In this document: in pieces, positions 33,425 to 41,759 of the stretch
How the letters are laid out: the number at the start of each line of letters is the position of its first letter
Position numbering within the stretch: position 1 is the first letter of the stretch
Assembly (NCBI GenBank): GCA_022822545.1
Contig: JAJEBE010000039.1
Coordinates: 23,084-87,083, forward strand
Length of the DNA: 64,000 nucleotides
Direction of reading: 5' to 3'
Source: Anaerolineae bacterium
GTDB taxonomy: Bacteria > Chloroflexota > Anaerolineae > Aggregatilineales > Phototrophicaceae
Notes under the pieces: model-generated
Told to the model about the DNA's origin: nothing
The model's database searches: none
The model's input: the letters and a program-made list of their open reading frames with translations, nothing else
Position numbers and translations under genes: made by a program

Positions 33425-34597
33425 ATGTACTCAGCGCCCTTGACCATCGGCATCGAAGAAGAATATCAGCTTATAGACCCGCAGACCGGCGAGTTGGCCG
33501 CGGTCGTTCAGAAGCTGCTGCACGACGAACGCATCCGCCAGATCGGCGCGCAGGTCAAACCGGAATTCATGCAGTCGCAGATCGAGATCGGCAGCGCAAT
33601 CTGCCGCAATGTTCAGGAAGCGCGCATGGAACTGATTCGCCTGCGCCGCGAGGTCGATACCGTGGCGGAGCGCTACGGCTACGGCATCGTCGCCGCCAGC
33701 ACGCACCCTTTCGCGCGCTGGGAAGAGCAAGAAGCCAATGTCGGCGAGCGCTATCAAGACTTGAAAGAATATATGCAGGAAGTGGCGCGGCAGATGCTCA
33801 TCTTCGGCATGCACGTGCATATCGGCTTTGGCACCTCTCCGGAACAACTCGACCTGCTGATCGATATTCAGAATCAGTTGCGTTACTTCTTGCCGCATCT
33901 TCTGGCATTCTCCACCAGTTCGCCTTTCTGGCATGGTCATCCTACGGGCCTGAAGAGTTACCGCAGCATTATCTTCGAGAATTTGCCGCGCACCGGCACG
34001 GCCCCCATCTTCTCCTCGTTCAGCGAATACACGCACCTGATTGATACCTTCGGGGAGGTTGGCGCGCTGGGCAAGGGACGCAAAGACGGCAAGGCCGATT
34101 ACACCAAGATCTGGTGGGACAGCCGCCCGCATGAGGACTTCGGCACGCTGGAAATCCGCATCTGCGATATCTGCACGACCGTGGACGAAGCGATAGCGAT
34201 AGCGGCCTTGGTGCAGGCTCTCGTCGCCAAATTGATCAAGCTGCGCAACCAAAACCTGAGTTGGCGGATCTATTCCAACGAATTGATCGCCGAGAACAAA
34301 TGGCGCGCCGTCCGCTTCGGCCTGGATGGACAATTGATAGATTACGGCAAGCGCGAGTCGGTGCCGATGCGATTCCTGGCGGTGGAATTGCTCGAGCTCA
34401 TTGATGATGTCGTGGACGAACTGGGCTCGCGCGAAGAGATCAACTTCGTGCATACTATTCTGGAGAAGGGCACAAGTTCCGACCGTCAACTGGAAGCTTA
34501 TCACCGCTGCCTGGCCGATGGCGCCAGCGAAGAAGAAGCCCTAAGAGCGGTGGTTGATCACCTGCGCGCCGAAACCATGCGCGGCGTGCGGGACTGA
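33425..34597 (+). CDS. YbdK-type carboxylate-amine ligase (GCS2 family)
   Basis: 390 residues; GGAGGG upstream. Glutamate-cysteine ligase family 2 features: GIEEEYQLIDPQTGEL (Mg/ATP-binding Glu cluster), QVKPEFMQSQIEIGS, FGMHVHIGF, and RPHEDFGTLEIRICD. This group makes gamma-glutamyl amides, including gamma-glutamylcysteine; the acceptor of YbdK-type members is often unknown. It acts in the cytoplasm. The preceding 324-bp gap holds the 70-bp repeat and no gene. Confidence 0.92.
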   Translation: MYSAPLTIGIEEEYQLIDPQTGELAAVVQKLLHDERIRQIGAQVKPEFMQSQIEIGSAICRNVQEARMELIRLRREVDTVAERYGYGIVAASTHPFARWEEQEANVGERYQDLKEYMQEVARQMLIFGMHVHIGFGTSPEQLDLLIDIQNQLRYFLPHLLAFSTSSPFWHGHPTGLKSYRSIIFENLPRTGTAPIFSSFSEYTHLIDTFGEVGALGKGRKDGKADYTKIWWDSRPHEDFGTLEIRICDICTTVDEAIAIAALVQALVAKLIKLRNQNLSWRIYSNELIAENKWRAVRFGLDGQLIDYGKRESVPMRFLAVELLELIDDVVDELGSREEINFVHTILEKGTSSDRQLEAYHRCLADGASEEEALRAVVDHLRAETMRGVRD

Positions 34598-34610
34598 GCG
34601 CTGCGCGGGC

Positions 34611-35636
34611 TTACTCAGGCGCTTTTGCCCGGTTGCTGGCATAGCGCCGGCTCAATTCCGGCTCCGCCATTTGCAGGCGCCGCGGCGGCAAACCTTGTAT
34701 CACCGCCTCCAGATCGTCCACCACCATCTCGCCAAGCTCGACCAGCCCTTGCGCGACTGACCCGGCCCGATGCGCGGACAAAATGGCGCCTTCAGCCGAG
34801 CGAATCGGATGATCCGGCGGCAGCGGCTCCTGCGGGAAGACATCGGTGGCCAGCTTGAAGCGCCCGGCCAGCACCAGCTCGGTCAGCGCCTCGAAGTCGA
34901 CCACGTGCGCCCGGCTCGCCAAGACGAAGACCGCATTTTCTTGAACGCGCTCGAGCAAGTCCCGCGTGATCATGGCGCGATTTTCTGATGATGGCACCGC
35001 CAGCACGAAGATGAACCTGGATTCCGAGAGCAACTCAGCCAGAGGCAGCGGCTTCACACCCTGCCGCCGCAGGTAGCCATCGCCCAGCCAGGGATCGTAG
35101 ACCGAGACGCTGACGCCGAAGGGACCCAGGAGCCGGTGCAGTTCGCGGCCGATGCTGCCATAGCCGATGATGCCCACCGGCTGGTCGTAGAGCATGAAGG
35201 TATTGGTGTTGCCCGCCCAAAGATAGAGCTCGTCGCCGCGGCGCATGAGACGATCATGGTAGGCGATTTCGCGGGCCGAGGCGAGCGCCAAGCCCAGCGA
35301 GAACTCCGCCACCTGCCGCGCGAAACCGGGCGCGGCGCTCAAGACGCGGATGTGGCGCTGATGGCAGGCTTCATAATCGAGCTTGAGGGGAAAACCGCCC
35401 GAGACGGACATGATGGCTTTGAGCTTGGGCGCCTGATCCAGCACAGCGCCGTAGCGCCAATCGGAGCAGACCACCGCTTCCGCCTCCGGCAGGGCGCGCA
35501 AGAAGTCGTCCAGCGGCATGGCCTCGTCCTTGCCCCAGACGACATCCACCAGGTCCCGCAGCCGCGCTTGATCGGCGGCCGAGAATATTTCCTGCATCCG
35601 CCGAAAACTGGGATCGACGATTACTTTGCTTTTCAA
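34611..35636 (-). CDS. D-isomer-specific 2-hydroxyacid dehydrogenase family protein
   Basis: 341 residues. The NAD-binding Rossmann motif is GIIGYGSIGRELHRLLG (about residues 155-171), with the expected acidic residue downstream (VSVYDP). The family's catalytic Arg/Glu/His region is present in modified form (FVLASRAHVVD, PLPPDHPIR, SAHRAGS), so the catalytic His appears to be in SAHRAG. It would reduce a 2-keto acid or oxidise a 2-hydroxy acid with NAD(H). Substrate unknown. Confidence 0.88.
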   Translation of the reverse strand: MKSKVIVDPSFRRMQEIFSAADQARLRDLVDVVWGKDEAMPLDDFLRALPEAEAVVCSDWRYGAVLDQAPKLKAIMSVSGGFPLKLDYEACHQRHIRVLSAAPGFARQVAEFSLGLALASAREIAYHDRLMRRGDELYLWAGNTNTFMLYDQPVGIIGYGSIGRELHRLLGPFGVSVSVYDPWLGDGYLRRQGVKPLPLAELLSESRFIFVLAVPSSENRAMITRDLLERVQENAVFVLASRAHVVDFEALTELVLAGRFKLATDVFPQEPLPPDHPIRSAEGAILSAHRAGSVAQGLVELGEMVVDDLEAVIQGLPPRRLQMAEPELSRRYASNRAKAPE

Positions 35637-35663
35637 GTTGCCCTCCGGAAGATATGGCGCAGC

Positions 35664-36800
35664 CTAGCGCAGGCGCCGGTCGTACCTGACGGGCAGGTCG
35701 CCCAGGCTTAGCGCGATATGCACAGCGGCCGCTTGCAGCGAGCTGGCGACTTTGGCCGGCTCCAGCGAATTGACGCCGTCCGCTCGCTTCTTGTCGGTCA
35801 TGGGGTCTATGCCCGGCAGCAGAGCATCGACAGTTTTGTCCGCGTCAACCAGCACCGGCATAAAGCTGCCATCGAGCAGGTGCAGATTGATTTCGCCGTG
35901 AAAGACGGTGTGGCGGCGGCCGCGTTTCTTGACCACTTCGCTGGCATAGACGGATTGTACGCCGCCGGCGTTGACTCGCCAAAGCCGCTGCCCGCCGCGC
36001 CTGGCGCTGATTGTCTTTTCCCAGCGGTTGATGACGATGCTGTCTGGTTCCCGCAGGATGATCCAGATCTGACGCAGTATCCCCAGGGCCAGCAGGATCG
36101 CCACAACGATGCCCAGATAGGGCAGCCAGGACGGATTTGGGATCAAGGTGCCGGCTATTGGCAAGCCCAGGTCGCTGGTCAGCGTGGCGATGGACACCCA
36201 GAGATAGACCGCGGTCCAAAGCGCGTACCAAGCGATTTGCCGCAGTTTGCCGCGCAGCCAGCTTTTATGGCGCGTCAACTCCAACTCGCCTTCGTCGCCC
36301 GCTTTGTATGAGGCGGGCTGCAAGCGCCACATACCCAGCTCCAGCGGCAAATCCACCAAGGGTATCGGTTCCGGTTCCGGCGCCTCTTCGATGCTCTCTT
36401 CCGACGAGACGAAGGGGATATCCAGCACCCGCGCCAGGGCTTTGCCCAGTTGCGCCGCGGTCGCCTCGAAGATGGCGCGATCGGCATTGGTGAAGCGCAG
36501 CAGCTCAAACCAGCGGCTGGACCGCGCCAGAGAAATCTCCGGCGACAGCGTTAGGCCCAACTGCCAGGAGGCCGACTCGCTCGACCAGCCCAGCAGGACC
36601 TGCCCCAGGTCGGCCTTCAGGATTTCGCCGGATTCCGGCAGGTCTCGGCTGACGGCAAAATAACCGCTGAAGCGAAGCGGCGCGCCGGTTTTCGCTTCCA
36701 GTACGAGCTCCGGATCGGTCGGGTTATCTACCTTGATTAAGCGCCAGCGGTCTTGGCTGTAATCTACCAGCGAATTTGAGGATACGGCGATACGTGTCAT
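35664..36800 (-). CDS. Two-helix membrane protein of unknown function
   Basis: 378 residues. About 185 soluble N-terminal residues, then two membrane helices (about 188-206 and 222-245), then a soluble C-terminal part beginning REPDSIVINRWEKTISARRG that resembles a PH-like beta-barrel seen in many bacterial membrane proteins. No enzyme motif is seen. It lies divergently from the LysM-repeat gene, with a 196-bp gap containing that gene's promoter, and upstream of the dehydrogenase on the same strand (27-nt gap). Confidence 0.7.
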   Translation of the reverse strand: MTRIAVSSNSLVDYSQDRWRLIKVDNPTDPELVLEAKTGAPLRFSGYFAVSRDLPESGEILKADLGQVLLGWSSESASWQLGLTLSPEISLARSSRWFELLRFTNADRAIFEATAAQLGKALARVLDIPFVSSEESIEEAPEPEPIPLVDLPLELGMWRLQPASYKAGDEGELELTRHKSWLRGKLRQIAWYALWTAVYLWVSIATLTSDLGLPIAGTLIPNPSWLPYLGIVVAILLALGILRQIWIILREPDSIVINRWEKTISARRGGQRLWRVNAGGVQSVYASEVVKKRGRRHTVFHGEINLHLLDGSFMPVLVDADKTVDALLPGIDPMTDKKRADGVNSLEPAKVASSLQAAAVHIALSLGDLPVRYDRRLR

Positions 36801-36865
36801 TCGACGCTATCAGAGTGTCATGTTGGCACACAGGCGCTCATTATGACAGAAGTTCTAAGCATATT

Positions 36866-36898
36866 GCAATTGTCAGGTCGATCGCCTAAGTCATCGGT
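36866..36898 (+). repeat. Partial copy of the GTAGGGGCGAC-family repeat
   Basis: GCAATTGTCAGGTCGATCGC then CTAAGTCATCGG parallels 31146-31179 at most positions. The left GTAGGGG end is lost. It lies between the divergent genes at 36800 and 36997. Confidence 0.45.
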
Positions 36899-36935
36899 TG
36901 TCGAAATGCGCAAATAACACAAAACTGATAAGTGC

Positions 36936-36964
36936 TTGTAGTTTTTATTTCGGCAGGGTAAAAT
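36936..36964 (+). promoter_or_regulatory. Sigma-70-type promoter of the LysM-repeat gene
   Basis: TTGTAG (36936-36941) and TAAAAT (36959-36964), separated by exactly 17 bp, 32 nt before the ATG at 36997. One of the best-formed -35/-10 pairs in the window. Confidence 0.65.
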
Positions 36965-36996
36965 ATGAATTGCATCAGAGAATATGAGGATTTACC

Positions 36997-37761
36997 ATGC
37001 GAAAAAGAATTTGTTCTGTCTCGGTCACGCTACTCTTCAATTTGATAGTGCTTTCCCTGGTTTTTGCCTTTTTTGCTCAAAGAACAAATTTCATCTCCGC
37101 GCAAAGCGGGGCGAACACGGAAGACAGTCCCGTTCTGACTCCTCGCGGCAGCCAAATCGAAAATGACGATGACGATGACGACGATGACGATGACGGGGCG
37201 GACCCGCCGACCGATAACGATGGCTACGACACGCCGCCTGGTGAAGAAGAGGAGATAGTCTATACCTATACCATCCGACCAGGCGATACGCTTTGGCGGC
37301 TCGCAGCCAGATTGGGTATACCGTACGCGGTGCTCAAGGCGCAAACTGACAATCCCTCACTGATACACCCGGGTCAGCAATTCACCTACAGGGACGCCGA
37401 TCGCATTGATTCTTCGATTCCGCCGACTGATGACGATGGCACGGACAGCGATGGCTACGATACGCCACCGCCCACGACGGACTTCGACGGGATTTCCACG
37501 CCGCTGGCGACGGACAATGACGGCACAGACAGCGATGGCTACGACACCACCGGCTACGACACTGACAACGATGGCACGGATAGCGATGGCTACGATACCA
37601 CCGGCAACTTGACCGACAACGATGGCACGGACAGTGACGGCTACGATACCACTGGCAACTTGACCGATAATGACGGCACGGACAGCGACGGCTATGACAC
37701 CACCGGCAACCTTGAGGACGACGACAGCGACGACAGCGACGACAGTGACTTCTCATCGTGA
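36997..37761 (+). CDS. Secreted LysM protein with tandem acidic Asp/Gly repeats
   Basis: 254 residues; GAGGA 7 nt before ATG. Signal peptide or anchor at about residues 9-35 (VTLLFNLIVLSLVFAFFAQ). Then a run of ten Asp, a single LysM domain (YTIRPGDTLWRLAARLGIPY, about residues 90-130), and a C-terminal half of four 17-residue repeats TDNDGTDSDGYDTTGNL. LysM binds peptidoglycan or chitin. The DxDG-rich repeats resemble Ca-binding Asp loops of dockerins and thrombospondin type-3, which is inference. The stop overlaps the next gene's GTG by 4 nt, so expression is coupled to the kinase-like protein. Confidence 0.82.
   Translation: MRKRICSVSVTLLFNLIVLSLVFAFFAQRTNFISAQSGANTEDSPVLTPRGSQIENDDDDDDDDDDGADPPTDNDGYDTPPGEEEEIVYTYTIRPGDTLWRLAARLGIPYAVLKAQTDNPSLIHPGQQFTYRDADRIDSSIPPTDDDGTDSDGYDTPPPTTDFDGISTPLATDNDGTDSDGYDTTGYDTDNDGTDSDGYDTTGNLTDNDGTDSDGYDTTGNLTDNDGTDSDGYDTTGNLEDDDSDDSDDSDFSS
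37510..37713 (+). repeat. Four tandem 51-bp coding repeats
   Basis: Units at 37510-37560, 37561-37611, 37612-37662 and 37663-37713, each encoding TDNDGTDSDGYDTTG plus two residues (YD in the first, NL in the others). Synonymous differences between units show they are not fresh duplications, though unit number could still vary between strains. A degenerate half-unit lies at about 37435. Confidence 0.95.
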
Positions 37762-38978
37762 GCGCAGCGGCAGCGGCCCCTCCATATTTTGAGGCGTTGG
37801 AATTTCCCGCTGACCCGAGGCTGCCGGATTTGCCCAAGCTTTTTGATCCGCAGTGGGTTTGGCAGAACTGCCAGGCTCGTCTGCCGGCCGGGCATGGCGC
37901 CCCGCAGCGCTTCCGCATCCGCCACTTCATTCACAATATCGGCAGGAGCGCCACCGTTAGCTATGAAGTAGGCTGGCCCCAAGACAGGTATCTGCCTTCG
38001 GAGTATTTTGTGGCTACGATTGGGCGCAACGGGACCCCAATGGTGAATCGCTATCCACAAGATCAGAGACTGCCCGGACTCGTCGACGCCGCTCGCCCCG
38101 ATTCCGCCCTGCGGCTGGTGAACGAGCATGTGTTGGAAGTGCCTGCTCGCCGCGCCCGCGTTCAACTCGTTCGCTATCGACCAACCTATCGCGCTGTGTT
38201 GCGCCACCTGATCGGGAAAGTCAGGCTGTATGCCCGCGTCGTCCGGCCCGCGGATTTCGAGCCGTTTCTCGCCGCATACGAGCGATCCCAACAGTCTGGA
38301 TTCGCTGTGCCGGGGCTGGCCGGATACTGGGCTGAAGGCGGTCTAATGTGGCTTACGGAAGTGCAAGGTTGGAACCTGCGCTCACTGGTCAGAAAGGGTA
38401 AGCCCCCGCCTCCTGATCGTTTGTTGGACAGGCTTGAGTTGTTGTGGCGAGTGCCTCTCGATAACTGTAAAGCTCGTCCCTTCGACCTTGAGCGAGCCTA
38501 CCGAAGAGCTTTGCGGAGCTTCCGGCACAATTTACGCGACTGCTATGAGACTGAGCAAATTCTGAATGACGTTGCAAATTCTCTGGATCCATTTGTTCGG
38601 TCCTGGCGTCCGTCGTCTATGGCGCATAATGACTTTTATGATGACCAGATGCTTCTACTCCGGGATGGAAGAATAGCTCTCGTCGACTTTGAGGACATCG
38701 CCCCGGGCGATCCCATGCTGGATATTGGCAATTTCCTCGCCCATCTGCGCTGGTCAGCGCGATTCGCGCGGGAGCCCCGAGCCCAAAATTGCCGCCAATA
38801 CTATGACTTGCTGCGCGACGCCGCTCTGGCGCGATTTCGCTGGAATCCGCGAAGCCTGGCCCTTCGTGAGGCTGTCTGCCTCTTTCGCGTCTGTACAAAC
38901 GCCATTCGACATCCAAAAGCGAATTGGAGGGATAAGCTGGGCGCGGGTCTTCTGCTCGTCGCCGATTGTTTGGGCTGA
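37758..38978 (+). CDS. APH-like kinase-fold protein coupled to the LysM-repeat gene
   Basis: 406 residues starting at a GTG that overlaps the previous stop (GTGA). The C-terminal half carries an APH-type catalytic loop AHNDFYDDQMLLL (about residues 291-303) and a metal-binding block IALVDFEDIAPGDPMLDIG (about 308-326), so a phosphotransferase fold is likely. The N-terminal half is diverged, and the loop has HNDFYDDQ instead of HGDxxxxN. Together with a secreted acidic LysM protein this may form an envelope-related unit; the substrate is unknown. Composition is normal for the region. Confidence 0.72.
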   Translation: MSAAAAAPPYFEALEFPADPRLPDLPKLFDPQWVWQNCQARLPAGHGAPQRFRIRHFIHNIGRSATVSYEVGWPQDRYLPSEYFVATIGRNGTPMVNRYPQDQRLPGLVDAARPDSALRLVNEHVLEVPARRARVQLVRYRPTYRAVLRHLIGKVRLYARVVRPADFEPFLAAYERSQQSGFAVPGLAGYWAEGGLMWLTEVQGWNLRSLVRKGKPPPPDRLLDRLELLWRVPLDNCKARPFDLERAYRRALRSFRHNLRDCYETEQILNDVANSLDPFVRSWRPSSMAHNDFYDDQMLLLRDGRIALVDFEDIAPGDPMLDIGNFLAHLRWSARFAREPRAQNCRQYYDLLRDAALARFRWNPRSLALREAVCLFRVCTNAIRHPKANWRDKLGAGLLLVADCLG

Positions 38979-38984
38979 TCCCGG

Positions 38985-40016
38985 TCAAGCCCTTGTTTGG
39001 TGGGCATTTCTTTCGCGCCAGCGAATCAACACCAGCAATGCGAAGGTTCCGCCGAGCAAAAACAGAAACAGCCCGCCGACGGCCCGCGCCTGCGCGACCT
39101 CCGCTTGACTGATGAAGACGGCGACCAGGCCAAATAGAAAGGAGAACAGGTAGAGCAGGGCGAGCGTTTGACGCTGCGTCGCGCCGAGGCCCAGGATGCG
39201 ATGCGAGATGTGATCGGTGGCCGCCAGCATCAGGGGACGGCGCTCCAGCAGCCGCGTGAAAATCGCCAGATTGATATCCAGAATAGGCAGCGCCAGCACG
39301 AATACCGGCACCATCCAGGTCACGTTTAAGGGCTGAGCGGAGAACTTCAGCTTGATAGCCAGGATCGCCAGCACAAAACCCAGCGTATAGGCGCCCATAT
39401 CGCCCATGAATGTGCTGGAGGGATTGAAGTTGTAAATCAGAAAGCCAACGGCGCTGCCAAATATCGCCGCCGCCAGCATGCTCACCAGGATCTGCCCTTG
39501 CGTCAGCGCCAGCAGCAGGAAGAAGCCGGCGGTGATCGCCGCTGTGCCAGCCGCCAGCCCATCCATATTGTCGATCCAGTTCACGGCGTTGATGAGGGCG
39601 ACGATCCAGAAGAGGGTCAACGGGATATCGATTAACGGGTTGTTGAAGAGCCTGATCTGTACGCCGGCCAGCGTCGCCAGCAGCGCCGCCAATGTCATGA
39701 CCGACAGGCGCAGGCGCGGGCTGAGATGCCGCCGGTCGTCCAGGTAGCCGATCAGCGCCAGCAGGGTCGTCCCGGCCACGATGGCGCCCAGTTCCCGCAG
39801 GTGGTCGGGCGGGCTGAAGAGCAGCAGAGACAGGACGAAGGCGATGTAGATGGCGCCGCCGCCCATCAGCGGCACATGCCGTTTGTGGATGTTCCGCTTG
39901 CTGGGCTTGGCCGTGACGCCGAGACGCATGGCGATCTGCCGGGTCAGCGGGGTCAAGCAGAGCGCCGCCCCGAAGCCGACGATCATGATCGGGATGAATT
40001 GCAGTCTGGCATCCAT
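38985..40016 (-). CDS. WecA/MraY-type polyprenyl-phosphate sugar-1-phosphate transferase
   Basis: 343 residues, about ten membrane helices. Family motifs: PLMGGGAIYIAFV, YLDDRRHLSPRLRL (Mg-binding DD), NAVNWIDNMDGLAAG (catalytic Asp region), FNPSSTFMGDMGAYTLGF and DHISHRI on the cytoplasmic face. It would transfer GlcNAc- or similar sugar-1-phosphate from a UDP-sugar to undecaprenyl phosphate and so start surface polymer synthesis. The HxSHRI loop fits WecA/TagO rather than MraY. It ends 6 nt from the converging kinase-like gene. Confidence 0.9.
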   Translation of the reverse strand: MDARLQFIPIMIVGFGAALCLTPLTRQIAMRLGVTAKPSKRNIHKRHVPLMGGGAIYIAFVLSLLLFSPPDHLRELGAIVAGTTLLALIGYLDDRRHLSPRLRLSVMTLAALLATLAGVQIRLFNNPLIDIPLTLFWIVALINAVNWIDNMDGLAAGTAAITAGFFLLLALTQGQILVSMLAAAIFGSAVGFLIYNFNPSSTFMGDMGAYTLGFVLAILAIKLKFSAQPLNVTWMVPVFVLALPILDINLAIFTRLLERRPLMLAATDHISHRILGLGATQRQTLALLYLFSFLFGLVAVFISQAEVAQARAVGGLFLFLLGGTFALLVLIRWRERNAHQTRA

Positions 40017-40088
40017 GCCTATAGTATATTCGTCTTTGGCACGATCCGCTTTGTGGCCTTTATGTCTTTGCGGTTAATCTACAATGCC

Positions 40089-41216
40089 CTAGTTTGCTAT
40101 ATCCACCCACTCGAATTCCGCGCTGAGAGGCAGATGGTCGGAGCCTATCGCCTCGCCGACAGTCGCCGCTGTCGCTCGCAGCGCATCACTGTGCCAGACA
40201 TAATCAATCCGCAGGAAAGGGTGGATCACGCGGGGCAAGCCGATAGCCTCGGCCACGGGCCAGGTCCGCCCGGCGCCGTTGCCGGCGGTCCGCCAGGCGT
40301 CCTGCATGCGCAGCGCGATCCTGTCATAAATCAGGGAGGCGTCGCTCATATTAAAATCGCCCGCCACGATGTAGGGAGACGCCTCGCCTTCCAGCAGTTC
40401 CAGCAGGGTATGAATCTGCGCGTTGCGGCGACGTTCGTCATAACGCAGCAGCGCCTCGAGACCGAGATCTGCCAAGGGATTCTCGCCCCCGCGCTTCCTC
40501 AGGGGCAAGCTGAGATGCACAGCGTAGACGGCCAGATGCCGGCCGTCGGCGTTTAGGAGCAGGCGGAGCGCGGCGCGGCCGGGCCTTTCCTCGATGAGCA
40601 GGGCATCGCGCGCCAGGATGGGGAAGCGCGAAAAGACGCGAACGCTGCCTTCGATATGATCTTCGTGCGCGTAGACTTCGTAAAGTGGCGCCAGCCGCTC
40701 ATCGTAGCCCTCGGCTGTTTCTTGCAGCACGATCAGATCGGGCGCCGCGCCCAGCAGCCAGTCGGTGGCGCGCTTGAGCTCGGCATTGCTGCCTTGCACA
40801 TTGAAGGACGCGACCTTGAACGTGGTTGCAGTCGGGGGATCAACCGGGCGATACATCGCCGGCGCGGCGAACCAGTACAGGCCGATGCCGATGAGGCAGA
40901 TTTGCAGCAGGACACTCCAGCGAGGCGGATTGACGCCGCCTTTGCGGGACTTGCGCGGTTTGGCCAGCCGGTTCCGCGCCGCTTCCTCGCCCAGGCCGCT
41001 CTGTCGCGTGACGATGATAGACAGGGGAAAAGTGACAACCAGCGGCATATAGAGGTAGGGCGCAAAGGCATTCGCCAGGTCCAGCAAGGGCGCGTCGCTG
41101 AGGCGCAGCGCGCGGAGGAGCGTGAAAAGGGCGAGCAGCAGCGCATAAAGGGTGGTGATTATGCGTGTCGGGGTGGAGATGCGGCGCAAGATGTCTTGAA
41201 GCGCGGACCAAGGCAT
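40089..41216 (-). CDS. Membrane-anchored endonuclease/exonuclease/phosphatase-family protein
   Basis: 375 residues from ATG 41216; the longer frame would overlap the next gene upstream and translates poorly there. The N-terminal 165 residues hold several membrane helices. The C-terminal catalytic domain shows FKVASFNVQGSN, DLIVLQETAEGY, VYAVHLSLPL, YIVAGDFNMSD and the terminal IGSDHLPLSAEF, the Mg/catalytic residues of the EEP fold. Enzymes of this build hydrolyse phosphodiesters or phospholipids outside the cell; the substrate is unknown. Confidence 0.88.
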   Translation of the reverse strand: MPWSALQDILRRISTPTRIITTLYALLLALFTLLRALRLSDAPLLDLANAFAPYLYMPLVVTFPLSIIVTRQSGLGEEAARNRLAKPRKSRKGGVNPPRWSVLLQICLIGIGLYWFAAPAMYRPVDPPTATTFKVASFNVQGSNAELKRATDWLLGAAPDLIVLQETAEGYDERLAPLYEVYAHEDHIEGSVRVFSRFPILARDALLIEERPGRAALRLLLNADGRHLAVYAVHLSLPLRKRGGENPLADLGLEALLRYDERRRNAQIHTLLELLEGEASPYIVAGDFNMSDASLIYDRIALRMQDAWRTAGNGAGRTWPVAEAIGLPRVIHPFLRIDYVWHSDALRATAATVGEAIGSDHLPLSAEFEWVDIAN

Positions 41217-41244
41217 GATGCGGTCTCGAAACAAAGATGCGCAA

Positions 41245-41607
41245 TCAGAGCAGGACGAGGGAGACGAGCACCAGGGCGATGAACAAGACAGCCGCCAAAA
41301 TGCCCATATTACGCAGGTCCTTGATGACAAAGCCGTAATCGGCGCGTAGATCCTCTTCGGTGACCACCTTGGTCGGGTTCGCCAGCAGCTCGGCCACATA
41401 GTCGCCGTCAAGCGTGCCGGCGTCTTTCCGTTGTTCCAGTTGCGCTGCTTGCAAGGCCCGCCGGCGGCGTGTTGGCGCCTTACCGGATGGCGCGGGGGAA
41501 ACGTCCGTACGCGGCTCCTGGGCGGCGGTCGACTCCGCCTCGCCTTGACGCGCTTGTTGCAGGACAGCTTCCGATATATTGGGTTTCTTGCGCCTGCGCT
41601 TGGCCAT
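41245..41607 (-). CDS. Small tail-anchored membrane protein
   Basis: 120 residues; AAGGA lies 8 nt before ATG. Very basic N-terminus (AKRRRKKPNISEA), a Pro/Ala-rich middle with RRRR, and one C-terminal membrane helix (ILAAVLFIALVLVSLVLL). No family recognised. It precedes the EEP membrane protein by 28 nt, so the two are probably co-transcribed. Confidence 0.72.
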   Translation of the reverse strand: MAKRRRKKPNISEAVLQQARQGEAESTAAQEPRTDVSPAPSGKAPTRRRRALQAAQLEQRKDAGTLDGDYVAELLANPTKVVTEEDLRADYGFVIKDLRNMGILAAVLFIALVLVSLVLL

Positions 41608-41759
41608 AGGTTAAGGTCCTTGCCATTCTTGTTCTCAGCTTCATCATATCACAAGCCCTGGGCGGCGGCGATGGTGGCTGCGGCAAAGGCTGTCTGGGCG
41701 AGATGGCGCGAGCAAGCGCCGGGTCTCACAGCTTATACACTGCCGTCGGGCGCAGGTCT

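Noticed and set aside
37435..37761. CRISPR-like array suggested by regular repeats
   Set aside because: Repeats are contiguous, in frame and coding, with no unique spacers.
41217..41411. N-terminal extension of the EEP membrane protein
   Set aside because: Overlaps the small tail-anchored gene in another frame and reads as a Ser/Arg/Cys-rich nonsense segment.
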